A DNA stretch of 64,000 bases from Aphis gossypii (taxonomy: Eukaryota; Arthropoda; Insecta; Hemiptera; Aphididae), in contig NC_065531.1 in NCBI RefSeq assembly GCF_020184175.1, positions 78,648,604-78,712,603 of the forward strand, read 5' to 3'. Positions 25,449 through 37,886 of this stretch are shown here, piece by piece. The first letter of the stretch is position 1; every line of letters begins with the position of its first letter. The translations under genes and the position numbers were made by a program. The notes under the pieces are model-generated. The model did no database searches, was not told the origin of the DNA, and saw only the letters and a program-made list of their open reading frames with translations.

Positions 25449-28121
25449 ACTGAGCCGATACTATACAAAAACGCAATCTTTTTTTGTTAATTTAAAAATT
25501 TATGTTATTATTATACTATTATTACGACCGATCGATTAACCCGCAACAATTATTAGTCAACGGCAATATTTTCGAGTCGATTGACACGAACATTTCACCT
25601 GGGTCCAGTTTATTTTATTTTATAAAATGTGTTTTCTTAAAAATCCGCTGTACATTATAGTATTTTTTTTTTATCAAAGTGGAACTACGTTCACTGTTTT
25701 AACTCAGTGGAAGCCATCTTCAAAATCAATAGTGTTACCGGATGAACGTTAAAGATTAATTATTAGAGATCGTCCGCTCTTAGCCATCGACATTTTAAAT
25801 TACTTAATGTCATTTCTATAAACTTAACTATTATAGTAACCACTTATGTTACCTACTTTTAATTTGTTACGTTCAACTATTATACGAAATAGTCAATCAA
25901 GTTTATATTATATATTGTGTGATGCTGAGTAGGATTTTTGCTTGCTGTATGTGAATACCAAATGCTTAAACGATTTAATCTCATAACATTATTTGTATTT
26001 CTTCAATTTTATTTCGCGATATTTGAAGAGTGGACTACAAATTAACAACTAATGTTATGAAAAACCTATAGGTACCAATTATTTTTTTCGTACCTAGTCA
26101 TATTTTATCTCGTTTCAATACATATCAATCGTCGTCAATGCATTAGTATTTATAATTATCGTTAAGTATCTATAAATCATATTTATTAACGTTTATCAAT
26201 TAAAAATAATATAAGCTGACGTATTCTTTATAAACTTAAATATCAACCAAACTTTGGTCATGGGCGATATATTGATCATATACATAAACTGCTGCATAGG
26301 TGAGGTAACCTAGCTAGGCTCACGTTGTTTTTTAAACGTATTAATATGCACACTGGCTGAGTATTACTGACCAACAATAATACACTTAAAAAATATTAAA
26401 CAACCGACCGTGCTACACATAATATTATAATATGTAATACAAGCCATATTGTAAAATATTATAATTGGAAAAGGAAGTGATTTTCAAGTATCTACTTATC
26501 GTACAGCGTCAGCGCTTAAACAACGAATTTACATATTATATGGTTTTGTATTATCGAACACGAAACGGAATTATACTTTACGGGTTCGTTATTATACACT
26601 TAATTATTTATACGCATACATATACATAATTGATTGACAACGGTCGAGATTGTGATCTGTAGAAGAATCGTTTGGATATACTCGTGGCCATTATATATTG
26701 TATCGTATTCATTATAAATTATAATACATTTTTTTTTTTTTTAAGAACTACGACAATATGAAATATATATTAGTATGTAGATCCGGGTGGGTTTCTTTCC
26801 CATACAGCAAATATGTAATTGACGATAATATTCAGGTTTAAAAATTCTGATTCTGTACTTGCTCAATTGTAGTATAGTGTTTCTATTTTTGGGACGTTTT
26901 TGTCCATGATGGTGTGTGGAATGCGAGAAATCACGATCTTCATTTCACAATCACGAATACGTGATTCGTATTTCGAAATATTTTTTTTTCAAAGTCATAA
27001 ATTCGTATTTGCGTGTAGTTTATGAACAACGTATTAAAAATAATCATCTAAACGTAAGTTTTTCACAACATCTAAACATCTCGAAAACGTAGATATATAC
27101 GATAGTTGAAAGTCATTAATAATAATGTAATGATTATAGACTATACAGAGCACGTATTTCTCAAAAGAAAATCCATATAGGTTAGTGAGAACACAAATAC
27201 TGGCTTAAAGACATGTATGTACATGAAAAAACGGCTATATTACTATTAAACGATCTACATATTTTATAATTTCAAAAAACAACAACAACGAAGATTATTA
27301 ACATTATAATATAATATGGTACGTATATATTATAAATTTTTTTCGGATAATGACTGCAGAATCTTATTACCTATTTCATATTTGTTACTATGTTATATTC
27401 AAAGCCATATAGCGTTTACCTGTTATAATTTTTTAGCATTAAAATAAGTGGTAAAAGCAGAAATTTCATGATATTGAATAAGATTACGATGTACCTATAC
27501 ACTATACACATATACACATATTATATTCAGTTGGCTTGAATTGGCTAAGCTTCTCCGCTATATTTATTTTATTTTTCGAGAGCATTATTTTAATAGTTTG
27601 TATTTCATAAAATTAAATTGAATAAGGTATTCAAATTTAATTTATTATAATTATGATACTGCGTCATAGTTATGGTATTGTATCTAAAAAATATAAATTA
27701 ATATACCTATTAATTATTATAGTGCATATTATTATATTAAACATTTAAATATTTAATAATTAATGTAGATAAATTACTGTTATTCAAATTGATCATAAAT
27801 AGTTATTACTGGTTTTCTAGTGTGTATCGTAAAAAGTTTTTAGTTCAATGATTTTTTGGTGTGATGCCACGAGGAAGGGGGAGAAGTTAGATTGAGTTCA
27901 ACAACTTGAAGGATGCTGATTTTTTTTTCAATTCAAAAAAGTCTTCCTTGTATTTTTCTAATTTGATCACTGCATATATTATCATCATCAACATTATTAT
28001 TATACAAATTTTCGTGATTTCTATATAGCCATCATATACATACTACGTATACATGCACAGAGTGAGTGAGAGAGATATAGAGACAGAGAGAGAGAGAGAG
28101 CCACACTTAGTCGCCGACTAG
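25449..28121. repeat. 2.67-kb tandem duplication, copy 1
   Basis: It starts with actgagccgatactatac and ends with an (AG)n tract followed by ccacacttagtcgccgacta. It matches copy 2 (28122-30770) almost base for base across its whole length, with scattered substitutions and small indels. The one clearly different patch is just after ttaccggatgaac (about 25745-25785), where the copies are unalike for around 30-40 bp. No coding exon is recognised in either copy. Confidence 0.93.
28060..28100. repeat. (AG)n microsatellite at the duplication junction
   Basis: An impure gagtgagtgagagag...(ag)n tract sits at the end of copy 1. The same tract recurs at about 30710-30754 at the end of copy 2. Such a tract at a duplication edge could have helped misalignment. 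Confidence 0.85.
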
Positions 28122-30770
28122 ACTGAGCCGATACTATACAAAAACGCAATCTTTTTTTGTTAATTTAAAAATTTATGTTATTATTATACTATTATTACGA
28201 CCGATCGATTAACCCGCAACAATTATTAGTCAACGGCAATATTTTCGAGTCGATTGACACGAACATTTCACCTGGGTCCAGTTTATTTTATTTTATAAAA
28301 TGTGTTTTCTTAAAAATCCGCTGTACATTATAGTATTTTTTTTTTTTATCAAAGTGGAACTACGTTCACTATTTTAACTCAGTGGAAGCCATCTTCAAAA
28401 TCAATAGTGTTACCGGATGAACTGCTCAAGATCATCAGCACTTAGCCATCGACATTTCAAATTACTTAATGTTATTTCTATAAACTTAACTATAGTAACC
28501 ACTTATGTTACTTTTTAATTTGTTACGTTCAACTATTATACGAAATAGTCAATCAAGTTTATATTATATATTGTGTGATGCTGAGTAGGATTTTTGCTTG
28601 CTGTATGTGAATACCAAATGCTTAAACGATTTAATCTCATAACATTATTTGTATTTCTTCAATTTTATTTCGCGATATTTGAAGAGTGGACTACAAATTA
28701 ACAACTAATGTTATGAAAAACCTATAGGTACCAATTATTTTTTTCGTACCTAGTCATATTTTATCTCGTTTCAATACATATCAATCGTCGTCAATGCATT
28801 AGTATTTATAATTATCGTTAAGTATCTATAAATCATATTTATTAACGTTTATCAATTAAAAATAATATAAGCTGACGTATTCTTTATAAACTTAAATATC
28901 AACCAAACTTTGGTCATGGGCGATATATTGATCATATACATAAACTGCTGCATAGGTGAGGTAACCTAGCTAGGCTCACGTTGTTTTTTAAACGTATTAA
29001 TATGCACACTGGCTGAGTATTACTGACCAACAATAATACACTTAAAAAATATTAAACAACCGACCGTGCTACACATAATATTATAATATGTAATACAAGC
29101 CATATTGTAAAATATTATAATTGGAAAAGGAAGTGATTTTCAAGTATCTACTTATCGTACAGCGTCAGCGCTTAAACAACGAATTTACATATTATATGGT
29201 TTTGTATTATCGAACACGAAACGGAATTATACTTTACGGGTTCGTTATTATACACTTAATTATTTATACGCATACATATACATAATTGATTGACAACGGT
29301 CGAGATTGTGATCTGTAGAAGAATCGTTTGGATATACTCGTGGCCATTATATATTGTATCGTATTCATTATAAATTATAATACATTTTTTTTTTTTTTAA
29401 GAACTACGACAATATGAAATATATATTAGTATGTAGATCCGGGTGGGTTTCTTTCCCATACAGCAAATATGTAATTGACGATAATATTCAGGTTTAAAAA
29501 TTCTGATTCTGTACTTGCTCAATTGTAGTATAGTGTTTCTATTTTTGGACGTTTTTGTCCATGATGGTGTGTGGAATGCGAGAAATCACGATCTTCATTT
29601 CACAATCACGAATACGTGATTCGTATTTCGAAATATTTTTTTTTCAAAGTCATAAATTCGTATTTGCGTGTAGTTTATGAACAACGTATTAAAAATAATC
29701 ATCTAAACGTAAGTTTTTCACAACATCTAAACATCTCGAAAACGTAGATATATACGATAGTTGAAAGTCATTAATAATAATGTAATGATTATAGACTATA
29801 CAGAGCACGTATTTCTCAAAAGAAAATCCATATAGGTTAGTGAGAACACAAATACTGGCTTAAAGACATGTATGTACATGAAAAAACGGCTATATTACTA
29901 TTAAACGATCTACATATTTTATAATTTCAAAAAACAACAACAACGAAAATTATTAACATTATAATATAATATGGTACGTATATATTATAAATTTTTTTCG
30001 GATAATGACTGCACAATCTTATTACCTATTTCATATTTGTTACTATGTTATATTCAAAGCCATATAGCGTTTACCTGTTATAATTTTTTAGCATTAAAAT
30101 AAGTGGTAAAAGCAGAAATTTCATGATATTGAATAAGATTACGATGTATACACTATACACATACACACATATTATATTCAGTTGGCTTGAATTGGCTAAG
30201 CTTCTCCGCTATTTATTTTATTTTTCGAGAGCATTATTTTAATAGTTTGTATTTCATAAAATTAAATTGAATAAGTATTCAAATTTAATTTATTATAATT
30301 ATGATACTGCGTCATAGTTATTGTATTGTATCTAAAAAATATAAATTAATATACCTATTAATTATTATAGTGCATATTATTATATTAAACATTATTTAAA
30401 TATTTAATAATTAATGTAGATAAATTACTGTTATTCAAATTGATCATAAATAGTTATTACTGGTTTTCTAGTGTGTATCGTAAAAAGTTTTTAGTTCAAT
30501 GATTTTTTGGTGTGATGCCACGAGGAAGGGGGAGAAGTTAGATTGAGTTCAACAATTTGAAGGATGCTGATTTTTTTTTCAATTCAAAAAAGTCTTTCTT
30601 GTATTTTTCTAATTTGATCACTGCATATATATTATCATCATCAACATTATTATTATACAAATTTTCGTGATTCCTATATAGCCATCATATACATACTACG
30701 TATACATGCACAGAGTGAGTGAGAGAGATATAGAGACAGAGAGAGAGAGAGAGCCACACTTAGTGGCCGA
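28122..30770. repeat. 2.67-kb tandem duplication, copy 2
   Basis: This is the direct repeat of copy 1, starting at the same actgagccg and about 24 bp shorter because of small indels (for example in poly-T, cctatacac and cata runs). It ends about 160 bp before the stop codon of the desaturase gene, so the duplicated block is the 3' flank of that gene on the minus strand. Confidence 0.93.
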
Positions 30771-30931
30771 CATAAGTAAATTGATATATAATAATATACA
30801 TGTTCACACATAAAATTAAGAAAAAAAAAAGGTTTCTAAAAAAAATTATCCTCTGGTGACTTATATCACACGGATAGGTATTATAAATAGTAATTAATTA
30901 TTATTATTAAATTATATTATCGTGGCGACGT

Positions 30932-33900
30932 TCAGCCTTTCTGAGCCTCGGCCGCGCGCTCGGCGGTCACGGCCGACCGTTCTTCCAGCCAGAAAAGCTC
31001 CTCGTAAGAGTCGTCTTCCGGCACCGGTTCCGACTGTTCACCGTTCTCCTTCGACTGCGGCCGGCTGTACTTGCAGTGCGTGCCATCCCCGCGCTTGGTC
31101 ACCCGGCTCCGGACCATGGCCGGCGTCGCGTACTTCTTGTCCCACACCCAGCCCATCTCTTCGAAAAAGTCGATCACCATGGTGGTCAGATTGAAGTACT
31201 GGCCGAACTCGGCGGCCCGGTAGTCCCACGGGAACGAGTGGTGATAGTTGTGCCAGCCCTCGCCCAGCCCGAACATGGACACGTAAACGTTTTCCACGGG
31301 CATAATGTCACTGCGCGCCGAGTCAAAACCGACAAAAACGTTTGAATGATTACAATTATAATATATTATATGATATTATATTATACGTTTAAACTCCAAC
31401 CAATACTGAACGTGGCGTCGTCACGGGATGGAATCGGTGAACATTCCGAAAAATATGAGGGATTTTTACACCTTTTTTTTCTATAATAGAGTTCGATAAT
31501 TTATAAAACGAACCAAAAGACCTAAATACGTCGTCTCCGTCTTACAAAGCAGTATATTCACTCATTATTAGATCAAGAAATTTATCGTATTAATTGCACG
31601 TTGAAAATAGGTAATTTAATTGTAAGCAAGTTTGAGTACTTTTTTACTAAATTGTATACAATGTATATAGTTGTACGTTTGTAAGGTGGAAACTAAACAG
31701 CGTCGGGACTGTTAGTAATTATTCTAGAGGTTTTTAGTTCATTTAAGTAAATCACCACGTGTACGGCATCATGACAAAATGACAATAAAATATGAAAACG
31801 GTTTTAGTGAACGGTTGGAGACTACAATAATGTACTCACTTGGTAAATGGTTTGTTGCCGTATAGATGCGCAGCACTGTTGACCAGCCAGGTCAAATTCA
31901 AAACCGCCATCAGCCGAAACAGGAAGCACACGAAGAAGCCATTCCACAAGGTTTCGCCCCATAAGACGAATGGCACGACCATCGGCATCAGCATGGCCAA
32001 AATCGTGAACAGTATTTTGTAATATCTGTGAGCAGCAACGGTATTACATGTAAGTATAGGCGTATAATCGAGGACGTTCAATTTAAAGACACCACTATAT
32101 ATAGTGAATTTTTTCGATTTTGTAATTCTACGACTATTTGTGAAACGTTATCTTAACTTAACATGGTTTGGATTGAAAACTATATTTAAAGCATATATAT
32201 AAAAATCATGTCAAGTCTAATTTTATTTCAATCAGCAACAAACGCGTAATATGTTTAATTAATAAAGTGACCATGTATAATATTTACTATATAGGTATCA
32301 TTTTAATTGAATATAACAGTTTATAACTTACTTTTTTTGAAACATTGCGTACGGATCCATTTCAATGTCGGTCATGTCAATATTTTTGCCTTTTGCGATG
32401 ACTTCCGGATGTTTACGCACCATCAACCATCCGATGTGCGAGAAAAAGAAACCCCGCGACGCGTTGTGCGGGTCAGCCACTGTATCACTGTACTTGTGAT
32501 GCTGTCGGTGGTCTCTGATCCAAACATACAAGCAATTCTGAGGGACAACGGTAGAACGCATTTAAGAAAAATATGATAAGCGCCAAAAGTCGACAAAATT
32601 CCTCAAAAATACTCATCTGTAATAATATTATATATGTAGACTTACCTGTCCAGCGACGGTCTGCCCAAACACCAACAGGGCTTTCACCCAATCGTTACAC
32701 TTGAAAGTCCTGTGCGTATAAAGTCTGTGAGCACCCATGGTGACGGAGAACGCACTCGCGCCCGCTACCAGCAACGCTAAGCATACCGAAACATTTTAAT
32801 TAAATTCTTAACACTAAAAGTGTACCACCCAGTGGTATTTTTTAACGTAAGACACTCATTATTTTGAAAATGTGTTTTGTAATTAATATGAAGGTATAAT
32901 TTAACGTAACATTTTTGAAAAGTAATTAGGTACCTATTTAACTTTATTTTCATTACATATTATGTTTAAGGTCTTTACTTTTGTTAATAAAGATTATTGA
33001 CTTACATTTTAACAAAACATTATTTAAAGTATTTAAAAATTTAAAGATAATATATATAAAACTAAATTTTGAATGTGTAGTAAATTCATCAAACATAAAA
33101 TTTAACTTAACCAATATTTACAGATGATTAATGTAGTTATTACAATATATTTTGTGGTGTACTCGATTCATAATAGGTACTATAATAGTTTTAAAAAATA
33201 ACATAAAATTCAGCCCGAACAATAAACTCGAAAAATGGTTGTAAAATGTTAACGCTTAAAGTCAATGTTCGTACAAAGTACTAAATAATAAAAGAGTACT
33301 ATAAAAGTTAAGATTTTTAAAATTGCATTTTTACTACTTTTATAATATTATCCTTAAAATGGGACAATAATGGCTTAAAGCGTCGGTCAAATTAAGAGTT
33401 ATGCTCAACAAACTAAACATTGTGTTGGCCTTATTTAGGAATATAGAATCGTAAATTCAATTTCGTTATTGTTGTCTTGCAGTAAAATGTAAAGAACAGT
33501 TTTAGACAATTACTAAATAAACTATAATTATTTTAACTAAAAACAATAATTTTCTTGGAATATTTCTTTAAATTTGAAGTGTTTTTTTAATGAAAACTTA
33601 TATTATTAATTTTGTGATTGGATACACGATACATTTTTCAGTAATATTTTTAATGAACAAATATTACATATTTAATATTTATTTATTTGTTTTTTTATTA
33701 TTAATACATTTGAACTTAAAACTTTAGGTAGGTATGCACAGCTTTTAGAGGGTATCTGCATATTTTACCAAATTCAATTTAGTTTATCTAAAAAAAGAAT
33801 ACCTAGGTTAATTTAACCTACTAATTAAAAAAAATTCTATTTTCCAATGAGATACAAATCATATAAAATTAAAAGTATAGTTTGTCAATGAGTTTTTTCG

Positions 33901-34365
33901 AAAATAAACCTTAAAATCACAAAATAGATAGATAATATTTATTTTCTTAAACAGAATGTGTCCAATTATAAGTATGTGGATCATCTCGTCATCGATTGAA
34001 CTTAGAGTTTACACTATACTACATATACTAATTAGTTATTATTCATTTTACTCACTCCACAACATGGTGAGCACCATCGACGATGTCAAGAACAAGTACA
34101 GACCGTAAACGGCGCCCAAGTGGAGCACAAGAAACCCGATGGTGTTGAACCAGACGATCTGCCTACGGTACACGTACTCAGACTTTTTCGAGTCATTTGA
34201 CTGCTGGACGTCGACATCTTTCCGGTCCTTTTCGGCCGCTTCCAACTCTCTGTCCAATTTATCCATGCTCTTCAGCGCCCAGTTGTCGCCGAGCTGCCAA
34301 TCGAAAAACAATTTCTTGCCGAACAGAAGTTCTTGCGCCGTGGTCAGCAACGTGTAAATCAGCCT
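30932..34365 (-). CDS. Acyl-CoA desaturase (delta-9/11 type), first exon missing
   Basis: Exons on the minus strand: 34365-34056, 32776-32646, 32537-32332, 32025-31840, 31310-30932; 1212 nt, 403 residues plus stop, phases consistent (0,1,0,2,2). All three His boxes of membrane fatty-acyl desaturases are present in order: HRLYTH, HRQHH and HNYHH, the last in GEGWHNYHHSFPWDYR. Typical membrane segments surround them (FNTIGFLVLHLGAVYGLYLF; YKILFTILAMLMPMVVPFVL; LNLTWLVNSAAHLYG). It is an ER membrane enzyme that introduces a cis double bond into acyl-CoA using O2, cytochrome b5 and a di-iron centre. The cytosolic N-terminal part contains a charged insert (about residues 30-60), and the C-terminus has a Glu/Ser-rich tail of about 60 residues. 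The acceptor at 34366-34367 is phase 0 and an in-frame stop lies just upstream, so a 5' exon with the start must exist. I did not find it in 34.4-41.7 kb. The exact regiospecificity cannot be read from motifs. Confidence 0.93.
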
Positions 34366-35839
34366 CTGCGAATAATATCGATATTGATCACGAATAGATC
34401 ACTTATTTATCATGATAAAACGCGTATTCACGCGTGTATGTATTTATGCTTGCGAGTGTAACAAACGCGATCGATCAGACGGTTTATTAATTGTTCCACC
34501 CGCGCTACGCGTTCTTATTTATAACACCGGCTTCGACAACAGTATGCTAATTAGACAGCATTTGTGGTGGCAGACCATAAACATTTTTTTTACCATAATA
34601 CCCATGTCCCATTGTTGTTTTGATCGGTCACTTACGTTTGTAATAACATTAATATATACACGATACGTATAAATCGCGTATGTATTATACAAGTATATAG
34701 GCACATGCTTAAGTGTATAACACGGGATCAGTAGACTTTCACGACATTCAATAATTGCTCGACACCTTAATTGCCCGATACCATTTGCCCGACAATGTAA
34801 AGTTATATTATAAATAAATCTGTGCCAAAAATTCAATAAAATATTATATTATTTACTATTTAATGTTATATTTAAAATTAATATTACTAAAGGTTATAAC
34901 AATTAATAATAAAAAGAGAATGAATTAAAATATTACGTAACTTACAAATTAATTTTATGAGCAAATTCCCTTTAAAATAATAAATTTAAAAGATTTTCTC
35001 TGTCATTTATAATTGCACTAATATGTTTTTCTCGTTCAGGGTATTCTCTGAGAGTTGAAGTATGTGCCCTTCCACGAATTATAACTTCAGATCTCCATTC
35101 CACTAGAATTTGCTCTTTTTTAATTTCTTCAGTAATTGTATATAAACACCAACATGACATTTTTTTAATAAGAGTTTCAAAACGGCAATGTCAGCCCTCT
35201 ACGCGATTTTGAATTTTAGGAATTCTTAATTCCATTCGCTCAAATATGAAATAAAATGTTGATAGATGTTGATAAAAATAAACGAGCTTTACGACTTACA
35301 TTATTTCCTCTCATTATCCTTTGAATACTACCAAGCACATAATTGTTCTCAAAACACTGCATTATCTCAGAAGCAAAATATTTTATTTATGTACTTTAAT
35401 ACTTCTGTAGAATGTTACTTAATACTTAGTACTTTTTCACATAAAATATTATCATATATAAAATAATTTTTTTTTTTTAAATTATTATTGTATATTAGTA
35501 TTACGCACAGCAGAAATATGTAAAAAGTATTGTCAGGTATTCAAGTGTTGAGCAAACATATCATACCCATTTTAGTATGCAATTATGCAATATGCATAAG
35601 TATTTTTTTATTAATAAATAATAATTAAATAATTATTAGTATTAAAGTATAAATTCAGGCCATCTGCTCAAAAATTTTTGTCTCTATATGCGCATATGCC
35701 CCTAATTAGTAAATGATAAAATGTTATAATAACAATAGTATTACAATTATATTAAATATTTAAGTATAACGTGATCGATTTAGACCATAAACTATAAATT
35801 CCATGACTTTTTGTCTATAAATTATTGCCAATGCTTTTT

Positions 35840-36020
35840 AATACGCTACCAACATCATACACTACACAATGATCTAAAAGTCCCTACTATTAGAGAAACA
35901 GTTGCTAGATGCGATGACTACTTGTCTTTGTTTACACACACTTCCGCTCTAAAACGGAACATTGTGCCAATAGACTCATCGCTCAGCTTCACTCCAACCA
36001 TCTTCTGGAAATCCAGCTAG
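35840..36020 (+). mobile_element. 3' end of a decayed non-LTR (jockey/I-like) retrotransposon ORF2
   Basis: The frame reads HHTLHNDLKVPTIRETVAR followed by a downstream segment containing LFTHTSALKRNIVP and a stop. N-x-x-LH-x-DL-x-[IV]P-[TV]-x-E followed about 20 residues later by H-x-[ST/N]-x-L is the usual C-terminus of jockey-clade reverse transcriptase ORFs in insects. Only this end remains; no RT or endonuclease domain is seen upstream, so it is an old truncated copy. Confidence 0.65.
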
Positions 36021-37710
36021 ATGCCTTAAACATGAATGGCCTAGAGATTTTTTTCAATTTCAATGCCTAACGTTTATATATGTTTTCACTCAATTTAATT
36101 TACTCATATTTAGATTCTTCTAATGTGAAGAGTCACTACATCTTTCACCGTTCCATTTATACTAAATAGTTTACGTCATAAAATGTACTTATTATACATA
36201 CTAGTATAGTTTGTAAATTAATTTAAATTCAATGATGTAAAATTTCATCATAAATATAATGCCAGAAATAAGAAAAAATTGAATATTAAATCTGTTTTAT
36301 ATTCTACTACTCTTGATAAATGTATAGCCATTTCAAATTAATACACGTATAAAACATAACAATTAAATATTTGAAACTGTAAATCTTATAATAGTTTTAG
36401 GAGGCGTTGAAAACATACTTTAGATTTATATAATCATGCAGTATCAGTATATATATATATATATATTTATATATTTAAATACTAATATTAATTATCTTAC
36501 TATTTTATACTATTTATGATTTATATTTTTTTAATTATTAAAAAAGTAACTGTATTATAACAAGCTCTCTCATTTCAGCACAAGCTTTTCTTTTAAAATA
36601 AAACCTAAAGATTAATTTAATTTTACCTACATTTATAGTTCTTCTATCACGTTGTTATTTTGGTGTCAAGAATTATAAAAATATATTTATTGCTATAATT
36701 ATTATTATTATTAAAAATTGTATTGTGTACTCTGTAATTTTTATTATTTAATATACTTAAAAAAACCAGCTGTTTTTTAAAAAAATGTTCGAGTACTAAG
36801 AAATAATTTCGAATCCCTGCCTATTTTATAAAGTATATTAATCTATTTGAAAAACAACGAATAAATAATTTGCAAAAATATGATTTTTAAAAAGAAAAAT
36901 TAAAAAAAAGTCGGTCAAAACATAATGATTATTATTTTTATAGATGTTTAAATTTTCAAAAAAACCGTTTCGGTATGCGATGTAGGTACTACAGTATTCA
37001 TGCACTTTATACCACAGACGTCAGACACATCTGTGTATAATATATATTGTTTGCACTAAAGCCAGGTGTATGACCAATTTTACATCAAATAATAGACGAA
37101 TCAAGAGAGGGCTTAATCCCCCACCCAAAAAAAAAAAAAAATCAAACATAATCAAGCTACACCAGACTGTAAAAGCATCTAAAAATGTATGTTTACACAA
37201 ATGGATCAGACAAAAATGTAAAGCCCTCCTTCCCAGATATGACCAATCATCCATCTATACAACAAACGTACAGCACAGCAAATTATAACCAATTACGTAT
37301 TGTTAGCTTATCAAAATGTATTAATCTAATATCAAACTTAAAGGTAACTGGTAAGGGTAGTACCTCATAGGTTTGTTTTATGTTTAAATCTTAAAGAGAG
37401 TAATAAACATTTTAAGATAATATTTTACATGGTAATAATAAATCTGCACTTCAAATAAAAACATACGACTTGTCCTAGATAATATTATTACCTTTGAATT
37501 TGATAATACGTCAATAATTTACTCTAATATTAAAGCTAACAATACAAAACTGGTTGGTTCTGCTGAACCGCCTGAACACGAGTTTTTAAAGTTGTACTTT
37601 GTAATACAGAACCATCCATGAGGATACAATATGTTCTCTTAAACGTTAAATAATAATTAAATAATATTATAATAATCATTAATCTACAGCCATTCTTAGA
37701 TCACACTAAT

Positions 37711-37886
37711 GTAGAGTAACCATATGTCTTATTTTAAAAACGATTGTTCCGTTTTTCGTAGTCTTTATAATACCTATATATAAGTAGGTATTGTATATTG
37801 TTTCGTGTTTTGACAATCGAAATATTTTTTACTTATTGCAAAAAAGTGTCCTGTTTTATTTTTTTTTTTTAATATGGTCACCCTAC
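37711..37886. mobile_element. MITE-like element with inverted ends
   Basis: The left end gtagagtaaccatatg and the right end atatggtcaccctac (reverse complement gtagggtgaccatat) form inverted repeats of about 15 bp with two mismatches, enclosing about 175 bp without an ORF. The ends resemble the ...GGTGACCATAT termini common to small DNA transposons. Flanks (cactaatg / cataagtg) are similar but not an exact target-site duplication. Confidence 0.5.

Noticed and set aside
37185..37370. Plus-strand frame starting VYTNGSDKN, reminiscent of the YTDGS start of a LINE RNase H domain
   Set aside because: Only five residues resemble the motif; the following bases do not continue with RNase H features.
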